The position numbers and the translations under genes were made by a program. From NCBI GenBank assembly GCA_037951105.1, contig JBAMJV010004323.1, forward strand, positions 1 to 64,000: 64,000 bases of DNA, written 5' to 3'. Below the pieces are notes generated by a model. That model worked only from the letters and a program-made list of their open reading frames with translations. It did not search any database and was not told where the DNA came from. The DNA is from Echinarachnius parma. Lineage: Eukaryota > Echinodermata > Echinoidea > Clypeasteroida > Echinarachniidae. Shown here piece after piece: positions 1-10,004 of the stretch (position 1 is the first letter of the stretch; each line of letters starts with the position of its first letter).

Positions 1-727
1 AAAGTAAAAAAGATGACATTTTTAAAAAGATTTTATTATAAATGTCACATTAAAAGATTGCTAATTCTGGTCATGTATTTTTCAGCTATAGTGTATTAGT
101 GTTTAGGAAGTTAGTTGTCATTCCCATTGTAGATTGCCCGAGATTGATACTTAAATGATACTGATACTTGATCCATCAACATCAACCAGTTAGCTTTTCT
201 GAAAGTGAAATATAAGATTAAGAAGTCAATCGTATACACGGCAATATCAATATAACTTTGTATTCTGAATAAGGAGTGAAAGTTTCATAGAATCACTTAT
301 GGTATATTGCCCCATAGGCCAGGGGTGCCACCTCCCCCCCCCCCCCCCCCCCCCCCTCTCCTCCACACACACAGTGACACATTCCTAGCTAGCTGGGCCT
401 GGCTGAAAGCAATCCTGAACTGAAGGATTAAGAGTTCCATTTGCACCCCCACAAAATTACAAACTTCCAACATGGAAATTAAGGTATGGGACAGTGCATA
501 GTGCATCCAGGGTCTAAGAGTCACATTTTATAGATGTTAAATAGATCAATATCTACTATTAATTACAAACCGGGTACATAGTACCTATCTTGTCTGAGAT
601 TAAATACAAATAGTTCATAGTTTCAAGTAAAAACTTACCACTTTCACAGAAATCATGGTGGGAAAGTCTCGCATCTTCAAGATCTTCGATGTCTAGCTTT
701 TGATACCACCCAGATGATCAGAAAAAA

Positions 728-1000
728 ATTCACGATAAAGTATACGATTAAAGTGTGCGATTTTGCAAATTTCCTCGTAAATATTGGAAGAAAGTTCACA
801 ATAAAATGTGCGATTTTGCAAATGTGATCGTGAATATTGCAACAAAGTTCACAATAAAATATACGATTTTTGCAAATCGTGAAACAAAATTCACAATAAA
901 ATATGCGAATTTGCAAATCTCATCGTGAATCGTGAATCCAAATTCACGAATTTGCAAATCTCATCGTGAATCGTGAATCCAAATTCACGATTCACGATGT
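728..1000. repeat. AT-rich minisatellite
   Basis: Diverged tandem units around 60 bp or shorter, built from ttcacaataaaat, gcgattttgcaaat and cgtgaatattgc, merging at the right end into shorter units (cgtgaatccaaattcacga). Units are inexact, so the array is old. Confidence 0.75.
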
Positions 1001-1148
1001 CCCTTCAGGGCCACCATACACTGAGCTCGTTGGATGGTGGATGTACTGCTTGCACCGTAGGAGCAGAGTATGAAAGGCAGCATGTGCCAAAATTGCAATG
1101 GACTGATTTTTTTTGTACAATATACATTTCTAAAAAACACAACTCTTA

Positions 1149-2980
1149 CAGTGGTGTAGCTGGGGGGGGGGGGGCAAATTTACCCTGTCGCCTCCAACTT
1201 CAATTAGCAAGGTCCGCCTATTATCTCTTTAAAGACAGATTTGAGCAGTGGCGTAGCCATAGAGTAACTATAAGCGAGGGGGCTCCTGGACCTGAGCCCC
1301 CCACCCCCCCCCCCCCCCTCATGCTGTTTATTGTTGCTTTTTCTTTTTCCTTTGCTTGTTAGCTGGTAGTTTTGATTTGTGGGCATTGAATAGCTAAATT
1401 CCAAAAAAGCTTCAAGGGGCTCTGCCCCCTGGACCCCCGGGGTGGGGGGGGGGGGGGGGGGGGGGCACTCAAATTATTTTTTTGATGGGGGTGTGCCGCA
1501 CGGAACCCTGAAATGGGGGTCTTAAGAGCTGACTACAAGCAAAAAATATAGGGTCTTTGGAGCTACAAAAACCCTGAAACGGGAGTTAAGGGGTCTAAGG
1601 AGCAGACTAAAACTACAAAATACATAGACTTGGAGCTAATATACGTAACCAAAGACTTTGGAAACACTCTAAAAGGCTCAAATGGTGGTCCAAGGAGCTG
1701 ACTAGAAGGAGAATAATGGACTTGGCGCTACTCAACTACCTATGGCCAAGTCATTGGACTGGAGTCTATGGAGCGGCAACTTTTGAAAATCGGGTATCTT
1801 TAGAGCGGCAATCGGGTGTGAAAACGGGGTTCTTTTAAGCGGCACATACCCGTCTTACATCATGAGTGCCCCCCCCCCCCCCGGGCCTGGATCCACTCGA
1901 AGCAACTCATGCTTACGCTCTAGAAGTTGCCCCCCCCCCCCCCCCCCTGGAGAATTCCTTTGCCACATGTACTATATATACTTGATTATAGAAATAACAA
2001 ATTTCAGAGAAATTGTTTTTGATCAATTTTTCTTCAAACGAGCTAACCCCCTTTTTATACATTTTATATGACTTGTATCAGCCTGTTTTAATCAAATCAT
2101 GCTCAATAAACCACTTCAATTCAATGCAACTATAGTTTTACATAAGAGGGCGCTTCAAAAAATACATTTTTGTGAGGTAATGATAAACCAAGTGTAAAAT
2201 TTGATAAAGCAGACAATTTTAAAGACTGAATAAACTTTAAAAAAATTAACATCGGTTTAGAAACAGCTAAAAATGTCCCATAAATGTCAGTTTGGAATTT
2301 AAAAAATTAATATTCGATCATTTGATTTAAAAATTATGAAGCCTGCACATTTTTCAAAATGTACCAAAATGGTTTTAAACAAAAACTTCATACAAATATA
2401 GTGGTATTTGTTTCACCCCCCCCCCCCCCCAACAACAACAAAAACTTAAGCATAAACATAATCATAACCCCCCCCCCCCCCTATCAGTCAGAAGTACAGG
2501 TTACAGGTATGATACAAGTCTAGATGTACTCTTCTCAATTTAATTTCTTGGTATCCAGCATCACTCTCTTTGGACATTATATTATGGCTAGTAATGAGCA
2601 GAGCAGAATATGTTGATGTTGTTATTCGGACCTATCGGGGTGCAGGGGCTCACACTATAATGTATTTCTTTATTTTGAAAGGATTTCCCCCTTATGGTTA
2701 GGATTGGTTTAGCGTCAAGTTATTAGCCCCCATGTGTCCCTCCTTCCCCGGTAGCTACACCACTGTGTGCAATAAATGCCCATGTACATGTATATGCACG
2801 TTTATCATCAGTGGCATAGCATCCCTGGTCAGTGGACTGATTGGGGGAACACAAATTGGGAGGCACGCCTGATGACATGTATATGTTTATTTTTTCACAA
2901 ATATTCCTGTCAAGTTTTCTATTGTTTTTGTAAAATTATTGGAGACACGTGACCCCCCTCAACATAGCTACGCCACTGCT
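1149..2980. repeat. Nested CAGTGGCGTAGC inverted termini around poly-C/G-rich sequence
   Basis: CAGTGGTGTAGCT at 1149 and GCAGTGGCGTAGC at 1245 face inverted counterparts GTAGCTACACCACTG at 2751 and ATAGCTACGCCACTGC at 2964. A further copy of the motif starts at 2807. This suggests one or more non-autonomous elements with short terminal inverted repeats, nested or composite. The interior is non-coding and rich in long C or G runs. Confidence 0.5.
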
Positions 2981-2999
2981 TATCATTGAATTTGTTAGC

Positions 3000-3343
3000 G
3001 GGGCGTGGATTTTATTTGGGGAGCATCCATGCATTTACATCATAATTATACGCGATATTCAATATTGACATAGGTGGCCTTTCATACTTTATGGTACAAG
3101 AGGGTCGAGCCGCATGCATGTTTACTACATGTGCATTGCGCTGCATGCATGCATGGAATAGGTGGTCGATCATTCGTTGCATCATCGGATCGGCGGGCAT
3201 CAGCTGATTCACTGTGCTGGTTATGCGCTGCATGCATTTTGCATAGAGACTCCGATCTGTGAGATGCATTCTGCCATTGCATTGGATTAATACGTGGAAA
3301 TAAGTTTCATACAAGTTACAGCGTCTGACCAAAGAATGTAAAC
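3000..3343 (+). promoter_or_regulatory. Putative promoter and 5' UTR of the ACP6-like gene
   Basis: This lies directly upstream of the start codon. It is free of recognisable transposons and richer in CpG than the flank. It holds several CATGCATG-type alternating purine-pyrimidine runs (about 3113, 3143 and 3231). I see no convincing TATA box and cannot place the transcription start. Position is the main evidence. Confidence 0.4.
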
Positions 3344-3628
3344 ATGTCTTTCTTCAGGAAAGCTCTTCCCGTCGGTACTGTGATATTGGGTGCTTCATTA
3401 GGAAGTGCAGCAGCGTATTTTGGTAGTAATTTATCGCCATCTCCTGCAGCTGCTCTGACAACAAACGCTCCGGACGGCAGTGTCTCGGTCACCGCGCCCG
3501 GAGTTTCGGCTGGAGCTAGTCCCGCGATACCGGTGATACAGCGAGATGATTTGGAGTTGAAGTTTGTGCAGATTTTCTTCCGACATGGGGCTAGAACACC
3601 GCTTGGATCTTTTCCGAGCTTTGAAGAG
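3344..3628 (+). CDS. ACP6: ACP6-like exon 1 (residues 1-95), start codon and RHGAR catalytic motif
   Basis: The exon encodes the N-terminus and the first catalytic block. Residues 1-25 begin MSFFRKALPV and continue as a Gly/Ala/Ser-rich hydrophobic stretch, fitting a mitochondrial presequence or signal anchor. Residues 26-62 are low-complexity Ala/Pro/Ser/Thr. The conserved domain starts near residue 68 (DDLELKFVQ) and holds FFRHGARTPL, where His81 is the expected phospho-acceptor. The start was chosen because it is the only Met upstream of the domain in this open frame and heads the hydrophobic segment. The exon ends after GAG in phase 0 at an AG/GCAAGA donor. A GT at 3638 (ACA/GTATAT) would add three residues (ART) and fits the family spacing less well. 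The 3' partner is the acceptor at 5980. Confidence 0.9.
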
Positions 3629-4749
3629 GCAAGAACAGTATATTTCTTAATTTTTGGTTAATTGGCCAATTGCAATTGACTTGCCTATTTCACATAATAA
3701 ATAAAATGTTCACAAATTATGTTCTATTTTCTAATCACAGACTGGCAATGGCAAGTCACCTAATTAATCATGTATTTAGTTCAGTTCAAATCATTCAATT
3801 CAGTGTTTTGTTAATTTTGTTATATTACTTTGAGGGTCAAGGGCCTGAGATATTGAGGGCTAGCACATCTACTAAAATGGTCATACGATGGTATGACCAT
3901 GTAGTATCACGTCTGTCATGCAATATCATCTCGGCAACCGATGACTTAATGTAGTTATAACTTATAGTTATAGGGGTGATGGGTGACGGGCACCCCTGCA
4001 AGTCAAGGGTGTTCGCGTACCCTGGACTCGTGCATTATCAATGCAATGCACAGTACTTACAGTATTGTAATGTATGTATACATTTGTGGGCTAGCAGAAT
4101 CTTTGTCGGAAGCAAACTACATTTTTGGGGAGCTAAAAAATAAATAAACTATAGTTTACATTTGACCCATTCAGGACTGGTCCTGAAAATACTCTTGCTC
4201 AAGTCTAGTACTGTAGTAGTATAGAGAATGCATGTTATCTAGAGCAAAATCAGTTAGTCCTGTATGGGTTAATTCTGGGCTTTGAGGTCAGTCGGTCAAC
4301 AAAGTTAGATTAGTTAAATGTGAATATAGACTCTACTCTAAAAAGGACCAATACTAACATGTTACCTACTGTACTGTACTAGAGTTTGCAATCCCTATAC
4401 TGATAAAACAGAAACCAGCCAGGTTTCCATAGACAAGGAGCTAACATGGATAATTCATTATTTGAAGTTCAAAACTTCAGAATCAGATGTATCATTTGTT
4501 CATGATGCCTGGTCAAATGTTCTTCTGAATTTAGCCAACTAGTGTATTCAAGAGAAATAAATTTAAAAGATGATTTTTATTTTTGTACGTATACATGACT
4601 TTTCGAGGAAGACTTACTCAGTAAAAGCTAGACCTAACTGTTTTTTCAACAAAAGATAAATTCAGTTCTTCAGATATGCTTGTGAATAGCTACGTAGTTC
4701 AAGGGAACGCTACATGTAGGAAGATACATTTTCATTAATTTTGTTACAT

Positions 4750-4983
4750 TACCGTAAACCGGGGTGACTTTGGCCACCGGGGTGACTTTTGCCACTTTTT
4801 GAGATGAATATATTTTCATCAAGCCTCAATTTTTAGAACAAATTTCTTGTTGTTTCAAATCTATTCTTATAGGGTAATGAATAAAATCAGAAATTAGTTA
4901 TAAAGGGCGAGACTTGATGAAAATACATCCTCAAAAAGTGGCAAAAGTCACCCCGGCGGCCAAAGTCACCCCGGTTTACGGTA
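4750..4983. repeat. Foldback MITE, TA target site, copy 1
   Basis: Near-palindromic 234 bp. Left end TACCGTAAACCGGGGTGAC mirrors the right end ccccggtttacggta, and inner arms (tttttgagatgaatatatttt against tgaaaatacatcctcaaaaa) also pair. A second copy lies at 44973-45195. TA at both ends fits a Tc1/mariner-type target. Confidence 0.85.
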
Positions 4984-5222
4984 TCAATTATGATAATGTA
5001 CAAAAATTAATGAAAATACTCGGGCTGGGGACCTGGGTCCATCATTCCATCCATGGAAGATGCACACTCCTGTTAGACACAGGCGTAACTACATCACGAA
5101 CAAATAAATTATACCAACATGAAATAATCTAAAACTTGTTAATTTGAAAAAGTTATTTAATTGTAACTTTGCACCCCCTTGATATGCCATAACTAAGCCT
5201 AGAGCTATATCTGCACCTGGTC

Positions 5223-5310
5223 TTTTAGTTTTTGTTAGAACTTTGTTAGATTGTACACATTGTCTGAGCCATGTGTGTATGTCCCCCTAGATGGTAATTT
5301 CCTCTGTACA
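5223..5310. repeat. Diverged copy of the intron 1 3' end
   Basis: Shares ttgttag, cattgtctgagcca, tgtccccct and atttcctctgtaca with 5905-5980, the stretch leading into exon 2. Here the acceptor AG is replaced (ctctgtacatgtg), so this is a dead duplicate of the splice-acceptor region, about 670 bp upstream of the real one. Confidence 0.65.
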
Positions 5311-5444
5311 TGTGTCATGTTATGCTCGGGCTAACTTTGCACCCTAACCCAATTGCAGTACTAGTTACAATCATTGCAACCCTTTGATGCCATTGTACCG
5401 ACGAAGCCTAGAGATTCAACCATCCTCACCTTAGGCCAAAAAAA

Positions 5445-5891
5445 AAATTGTTTGATTGGCGTAACGGGCAACCAAAAATTAGGGTAGGTCGGTCGGGATT
5501 TTTTTTTTTTTTTTTAAAACTTTTTTTTAATATGCAGATATATGCATGCTGGCCCTGGCCGGCGCGCCGGCGGCATAAACATTGTACATGCATGCGCTGC
5601 ATAGGTACCGCGGGGTTTTCGGTACCGCATATACGTACGGTACATTGCATGTACTGTATACAGTATATTCGCGCCTTCATCGCCTCGCGGGGAAAAAGCG
5701 ATATCGCAACACTTCCGGGTTTTTAGTGCAGCAAATATATCGATCGCAAATGCAGCGCGATACTCAGGCGATAGCAATTTTTTCGCTTCGATATACACAA
5801 CGATACATAACGATATTGATCGCAATCGGCAAAAACATCTAGGGTCGGCGGTATTTTTAGGGACGGGCGGGTTACGCCAATCCAACAATTT
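5445..5891. repeat. CpG-rich foldback MITE
   Basis: Ends aaattgtttgattggcgtaa and ttacgccaatccaacaattt pair with one mismatch over about 21 bp. The interior is notably CpG-dense (ggccggcgcgccggcgg near 5559). It lies in intron 1, just upstream of exon 2. Confidence 0.8.
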
Positions 5892-5980
5892 ATTTTTTAT
5901 GTCCTTATTGTTAGCACCTTGTCAGAGTACATAATGTCTGAGCCAATGTCTGTCCCCCTGTGGTCATTTCCTCTGTACAG

Positions 5981-6112
5981 GCCTACTGGGACAAGGAGAC
6001 ACTTTTCCAGGGGGCCCCTAACACCTGTGTGGAGTACAAAGTGTGCTCTCTAGACGGAGGGCCCCAGCCCAACTGGGAGGTGGAGGAACGTTACAGGATG
6101 AAGCCACTCAAG
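5981..6112 (+). CDS. ACP6: ACP6-like exon 2 (residues 96-139)
   Basis: 44 codons in phase 0/0, starting AYWDKETLFQ and ending YRMKPLK. The acceptor is a pyrimidine-containing tract ending ctctgtacag, and the donor is AAG/gtacgt. The segment corresponds to the ACP6 region between RHGAR and the conserved GG.(Y/F).GQLT block. It includes the EYKVCSLDGGPQPN stretch, which matches the Y-x-V-x-x-L-x-GGPxP pattern of vertebrate ACP6. No internal stop. The sequence just upstream (about 5905-5985) is a copy of 5223-5310, so the 3' end of intron 1 has also been duplicated. Confidence 0.9.
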
Positions 6113-6351
6113 GTACGTAGAAAGGATAAAGAATTCTAGATGAGTGAGATAAATTGAATTGTTTGTATTATTTACCCATTATGGTGGTGAAATGAAAATA
6201 TAAGATTCTGAGAGCTCTACATTGACTTACATACATGTACATACATCATGGTACAGTACATGTATTGTACGATGAGAGCAATTGATAGATCTATCTGTTT
6301 ATCTGGACGTTTTATTCTCTATTGGAAATTTACAGTAATATTACAGATTAA

Positions 6352-6740
6352 AGGGATCTAGTAACTTTGTTGAGATGTGCAAAAACTGATGAATGGTTGA
6401 TGCAATGTATACTGATGTTATCTCATATGTCCTCAGGGTATTGTGTGAAAATTTCAGGTCAAATGGACAATGTATGGCCAAGTAATGAGCGAAAATGCAA
6501 AGTGATATTGGGTGATATTCACCAACTCACTGCATTCACTAGTGTACAGGGATGAAAATCTCGCCCGGAGATTTTCTTATCTAAATACTTCAATCATACA
6601 TATCTTTGTAATGAAAGGGAAATTTGAAAAACCGAAAGCTGTCCCATGATTTTATTGTTAATACGAATACAACAAGGTATAAAGGAACCGCTAGAATTAC
6701 AATTTTATTTTGAGGATTTGGACAATGTTACTAAGTCCCT
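6352..6740. repeat. TTAA-flanked MITE, family A, copy 1
   Basis: Ends AGGGATCTAGTAAC and GTTACTAAGTCCCT are inverted repeats (12 of 14) and are flanked by TTAA at 6348-6351 and 6741-6744, as in piggyBac-type insertions. Further copies lie at 15081-15449 and 41683-42033, with a decayed fragment near 22940-23115. Confidence 0.9.
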
Positions 6741-7099
6741 TTAACAGGAATGTGTTTGAAAATATCAAAATATAATGTACATATTTGCATGCATTGTGAC
6801 ATGGTGTAAAAGTGTTAGGAGCACTTAAATTAAATTCTATGATTTTGGAACAGATTGCTCCTACATATATATATACAGAGTGAGTCAGACAAAATGTCCC
6901 ATCTTTTAAAAGTTGTCTTGTTTGAAGTATGAACATTTAATAATGGGTTTTATGATATATTTTGGTAAAGTTATCCTCCCAGCATATTTCAGGACCCTTT
7001 TCATTAAAATATCTGCACGCATGACTGAACAAAAGACAATCTGGAAAAGACTGCAAAATCTCACTTGCACCAAGTGGTTGGGTGAGGAATAAAACTGTT

Positions 7100-7310
7100 T
7101 TGAACAAAGACAGTCAGACAGACAGACAGAAACACACTCTCACACACACCCACACACACATGCACAGAAAAATTGTTTCATAATGCCGTGTTAACATTTC
7201 CCCTTTTCTGATTAAGCATTGATTTTTAACATCGCTGAATATTTAAGCGGCAATTTCATGACAATCTTTCCCCTAACACATTCACCACTACCACCACCAC
7301 CACCGTCGTC
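7100..7310. repeat. Short microsatellites (cagacaga, cacaca, caccac)
   Basis: Runs of cagacagacaga near 7109, cacacaca near 7140-7160 and caccaccaccacc near 7285. Intron 2. No coding signal. Confidence 0.7.
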
Positions 7311-7651
7311 ATCAAGTGCGCATAAATCCAATGTGCTATCTCAATAATTACGTTGGTACAATAACAACAACAAATGAATCTCGTTTATATCTTTTGTTGA
7401 CTAAAAATGGCAATTTACAATGAATATCTGTGCTTGTACTGTACTTGCCAAAGGGCTTGCCAGATTTGGCAGCAGTTAATTATGTTGAGACCTGTTTGGG
7501 TAGCACAAGTACTGGAATTATGGTTCGTCCTCAGTTCACCCTGCAACAAAGATAATTTTTGGTCACCAAGTATGCAAGAACTTAGAGTGTAACATAAGTT
7601 TTGCAGGGGTTATCATGCCGCCGTTGTCCCTATGTTTGATGTCCCAGCCGT

Positions 7652-7735
7652 AAAAGTTATAAAGGGTCAGCTGACAGCTAGGGGGATGCAGCAAGCATAT
7701 ATGATATGAGGATCAAAGAAAACAAACTGAAATGA
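7652..7735 (+). pseudogene. Decayed copy 1 of ACP6-like exon 3
   Basis: Matches the exon 3 centre: gggtcagctgacagc, gggggatgcagcaagcata and gatcaaagaaaacaaactga. The upstream GGTGGCTCC is lost and a two-base insertion (catatatgatatg) breaks the frame. It lies about 207 bp before copy 2. No acceptor or donor. Confidence 0.85.
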
Positions 7736-7856
7736 GATTATTGCATTGGACGTACAGTGTACATTGATTTTGGGAAATTATATTTGTTGTTAAAACAAGG
7801 TTGCAATCTTGAATTAAATCCTTTTATCCGTTATTTTTGTGTAATTTTTGTTACAG

Positions 7857-7945
7857 GGTGGCTCCTACAAGGGTCAACTGACAGCGAGGGGGATGCAGCA
7901 AGCATATATGATATGGGTGTGCGGATCAAAGAAAACAAACTGAAA
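7857..7945 (+). pseudogene. Decayed copy 2 of ACP6-like exon 3
   Basis: The acceptor ttttgttacag and GGTGGCTCCTACAAGGGTC are intact and nearly identical to real exon 3, which lies 204 bp downstream. The same two-base insertion as in copy 1 shifts the frame after QQA. The 3' half (KDTLGFLPED) and the donor are missing, so splicing into this copy would truncate the protein. Confidence 0.88.
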
Positions 7946-8060
7946 TTATATTATTGCATTGGACGTACTGATTTTGGGAAATTATATATTTGTTGTTAAT
8001 TAGGTTGCAAGAATTAAATCCTTTTATCTGTTTAATATTTTTGTGTAATTTTTGTTACAG

Positions 8061-8191
8061 GGTGGCTCCTACAAGGGTCAACTGACAGCGAGGGGGATGC
8101 AGCAAGCATACGATCTGGGTGTGAGGATCAAAGACCACTATAAGGACACGCTTGGATTCCTACCTGAAGACTTCAACTCAGATCTGATTTA
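8061..8191 (+). CDS. ACP6: ACP6-like exon 3 (residues 140-183, last codon split)
   Basis: 43 codons plus two bases. It encodes GGSYKGQLTARGMQQAYDLG, the family's conserved GQLT..G..Q...LG block that follows the first catalytic motif, and ends LPEDFNSDLI plus the first two bases of a Tyr codon. The acceptor is ttttgttacag and the donor is TA/gtgagt, phase 2. This is the only copy of three in the local array (7652-8191) with an unbroken frame and a good donor. The two upstream copies carry a two-base insertion at the AYDLG position and lose the frame. Confidence 0.92.
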
Positions 8192-8215
8192 GTGAGTTAC
8201 AATCATCTGTACTAA

Positions 8216-8721
8216 CCCCGTGTTCACACACAAAAATTTCATCGTATACTGTAGCTATACCGTTTCGGTATATCTATACGATGAAATTGTGTGTATGAAC
8301 GCTTACTAACGATACGTCGTATAAAGAAACGTTGTATAGCGAAACGTGGGTTTGGGCATCGTTTCGAACTAGAACTCGATAAAGAATCACGGTCGTTTCG
8401 TGTGTGAATGTACTGTCGAACCAAGGTCAAACTAGAACGGTATAACTGGGCGGGGCTTAACATGACTGCGTGCGAATTCACTCAAGTTTGCGCGCTCACC
8501 GTAGACAGCAGACAGAAAAAAGACAATACAAGCGCAGTAGCAAACTGCGCACCTAATGTATACAATGTTTCGTTGTAGAGTTTCGGGATACTTGTTCTTG
8601 TGTGTGTAAACGCCTACGATGATTCTTTATACGACGTTTCTTTATACAATGATTCTTTATAGTTTATACGATGTTTCTTTATAGAGTTTCGGGATAAAAA
8701 TGTTTGTGTGTGAACACGCTG
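8216..8721. repeat. Foldback MITE, GTGTTCACACAC family, copy 1
   Basis: Left end CCCCGTGTTCACACAC and right end GTGTGTGAACACGCTG are inverted. TAA flanks both ends (8213-8215, 8722-8724), a likely target-site duplication. The interior is made of short inverted cgtatag/ctatacg and cgtttc motifs. Other copies: 33267-33638 and 34910-35419. It begins only 25 bp after exon 3. Confidence 0.9.
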
Positions 8722-9489
8722 TAAAATCCTCTTACTTAGGGCACTAAATTAATCATCACTCATTTCAACACCTTTAGCCTCAGGATATTATTCCAATAAG
8801 TGGTGATAAGTTTATATTCTCCCCAAAAGGGAGACAGAAAAGGTAGTCTTTATAATTTAAGTTTGTTTTGTCAAACTGTTTTCTATTTATTTTCCCCTAT
8901 ACTAGTTTGCCCTCCAGTAAAAACATTTGATTCTTTTCCTTATTTGGCCACCAGAAACAAGGGTTCATTTCCTAGTATTGGTTGCTGTGCAAATGTGCAA
9001 TAGATGGTATACTTAAAATGGAGGCTAGGATGTTTGATAAATGTACTGGTATCGCTTTGTGATGCCAACTGATCTAAGGCTAGAAATTAAAAATTTCCAT
9101 AGTGGCCGTGTAAGCAAGTTAAACCATGACTAATCAAGTTTTTGTGTGGCCCATACTGGCAGTTTTACATCTAGATGACCCATAACAAAGATTAACAGTT
9201 TATATCAGGTCGAGCAAGTAAAATTTGACATGAATGAAAGTTTGGTGACCTCAATCTCACCTTTTTATCAGGCCCAGTGCCAATTTTGAGCTCTGTATTT
9301 TCTACTCGCTATTCTTTCCATTTACCATATAGCAAGTTAATTGATAATGTGAGAACTGTGAATAATGATAATAAAGTGAGCTTTAGTGACAGTATAAATG
9401 TAGTATCAAGTAAAATGTTGATTATTAAAGCATAATATGAAAGCAAATTATTGATTAGAATCAAACAAATTATTGGGCTGTCTTTGGTT

Positions 9490-9500
9490 ATTTAATTATT

Positions 9501-9544
<44 letters not shown>

Positions 9545-9667
9545 TTATATATTAAATTTATTATTATTTGTTATTATTTTTTTAAAATATTCATTTATTT
9601 ATTTATTTATATTTATTTTTTTAATTTTATTTATTTATTTATTTATTATTATTATTTTTTATTTTAT
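9490..9667. repeat. ATT and TTTA simple repeat
   Basis: About 13 consecutive ATT units (9505-9543) followed by TTTA-type repeats. Apparent coding here is Ile/Tyr/Leu low complexity only. Confidence 0.9.
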
Positions 9668-9825
9668 AAACAAAAAACACAATGAACATAAAGTTGAAAT
9701 TTGCCTTGGTACCAGTAAAAATAACTTTGTTGTTAAAGATACGGTTTTGCTTACATTAATATTGTGTATGCAATCGTTATATGAGCAGTTTTTACATTTA
9801 CTAAATTTTTTTCTCTAATTTTCAG

Positions 9826-9914
9826 TACGAGATCGACCAACATCAACCGGACGTTGCAGTCCCTGGGCTGTGTTATGGGTGGATTGTATGGTCCCTCGAT
9901 CAGCTCCAAGCAAG
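9826..9914 (+). CDS. ACP6: ACP6-like exon 4 (residues 183-213)
   Basis: One base completes Tyr183, then 29 codons, then one base of the next codon. It encodes TRSTNINRTLQSLGC, which contains the RST motif whose Arg helps bind phosphate in histidine acid phosphatases, and ends PSISSKQ. The acceptor is attttcag and the donor is CAAG/gtgagt. Phases agree with exon 3 (two bases left over) and exon 5 (two bases needed). Unlike exons 3, 5 and 7, no decayed extra copies were seen nearby. Confidence 0.92.
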
Positions 9915-10004
9915 GTGAGTAAATGTTGATGAAATGTTGTTTCCACTGTGAGCATATCTGTGTCCTTGTGTCCTTGTTCTGGGGTTTCCGTTCTAGTCAG
10001 TAGC

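Larger units (their letters stand above)
1..2999. other. Upstream flank: poly-C/poly-G tracts and repeat debris
   Basis: No gene is visible. Long single-base tracts occur near 335-356 (C), 1166 (G), 1305 (C), 1441-1465 (G), 1870 (C), 1931-1947 (C), 2417-2430 (C) and 2468-2480 (C). Open frames here are short and made of Pro/Gly runs from these tracts. Motifs of the type CAGTGGCGTAGC occur at 1149 and 1243, and inverted at 2750 and 2964. Confidence 0.7.

Noticed and set aside
973..1362. 129-codon open frame near the left edge
   Set aside because: Composed of minisatellite, poly-G and poly-C translations; no recognisable protein.
3638..3643. GT donor alternative for exon 1 (ACA/gtatat)
   Set aside because: In frame, but it adds three residues not expected from family spacing; kept only as an alternative.
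9473..9685. Ile/Tyr/Phe-rich 70-codon frame
   Set aside because: Translation of an ATT/TTTA simple repeat.
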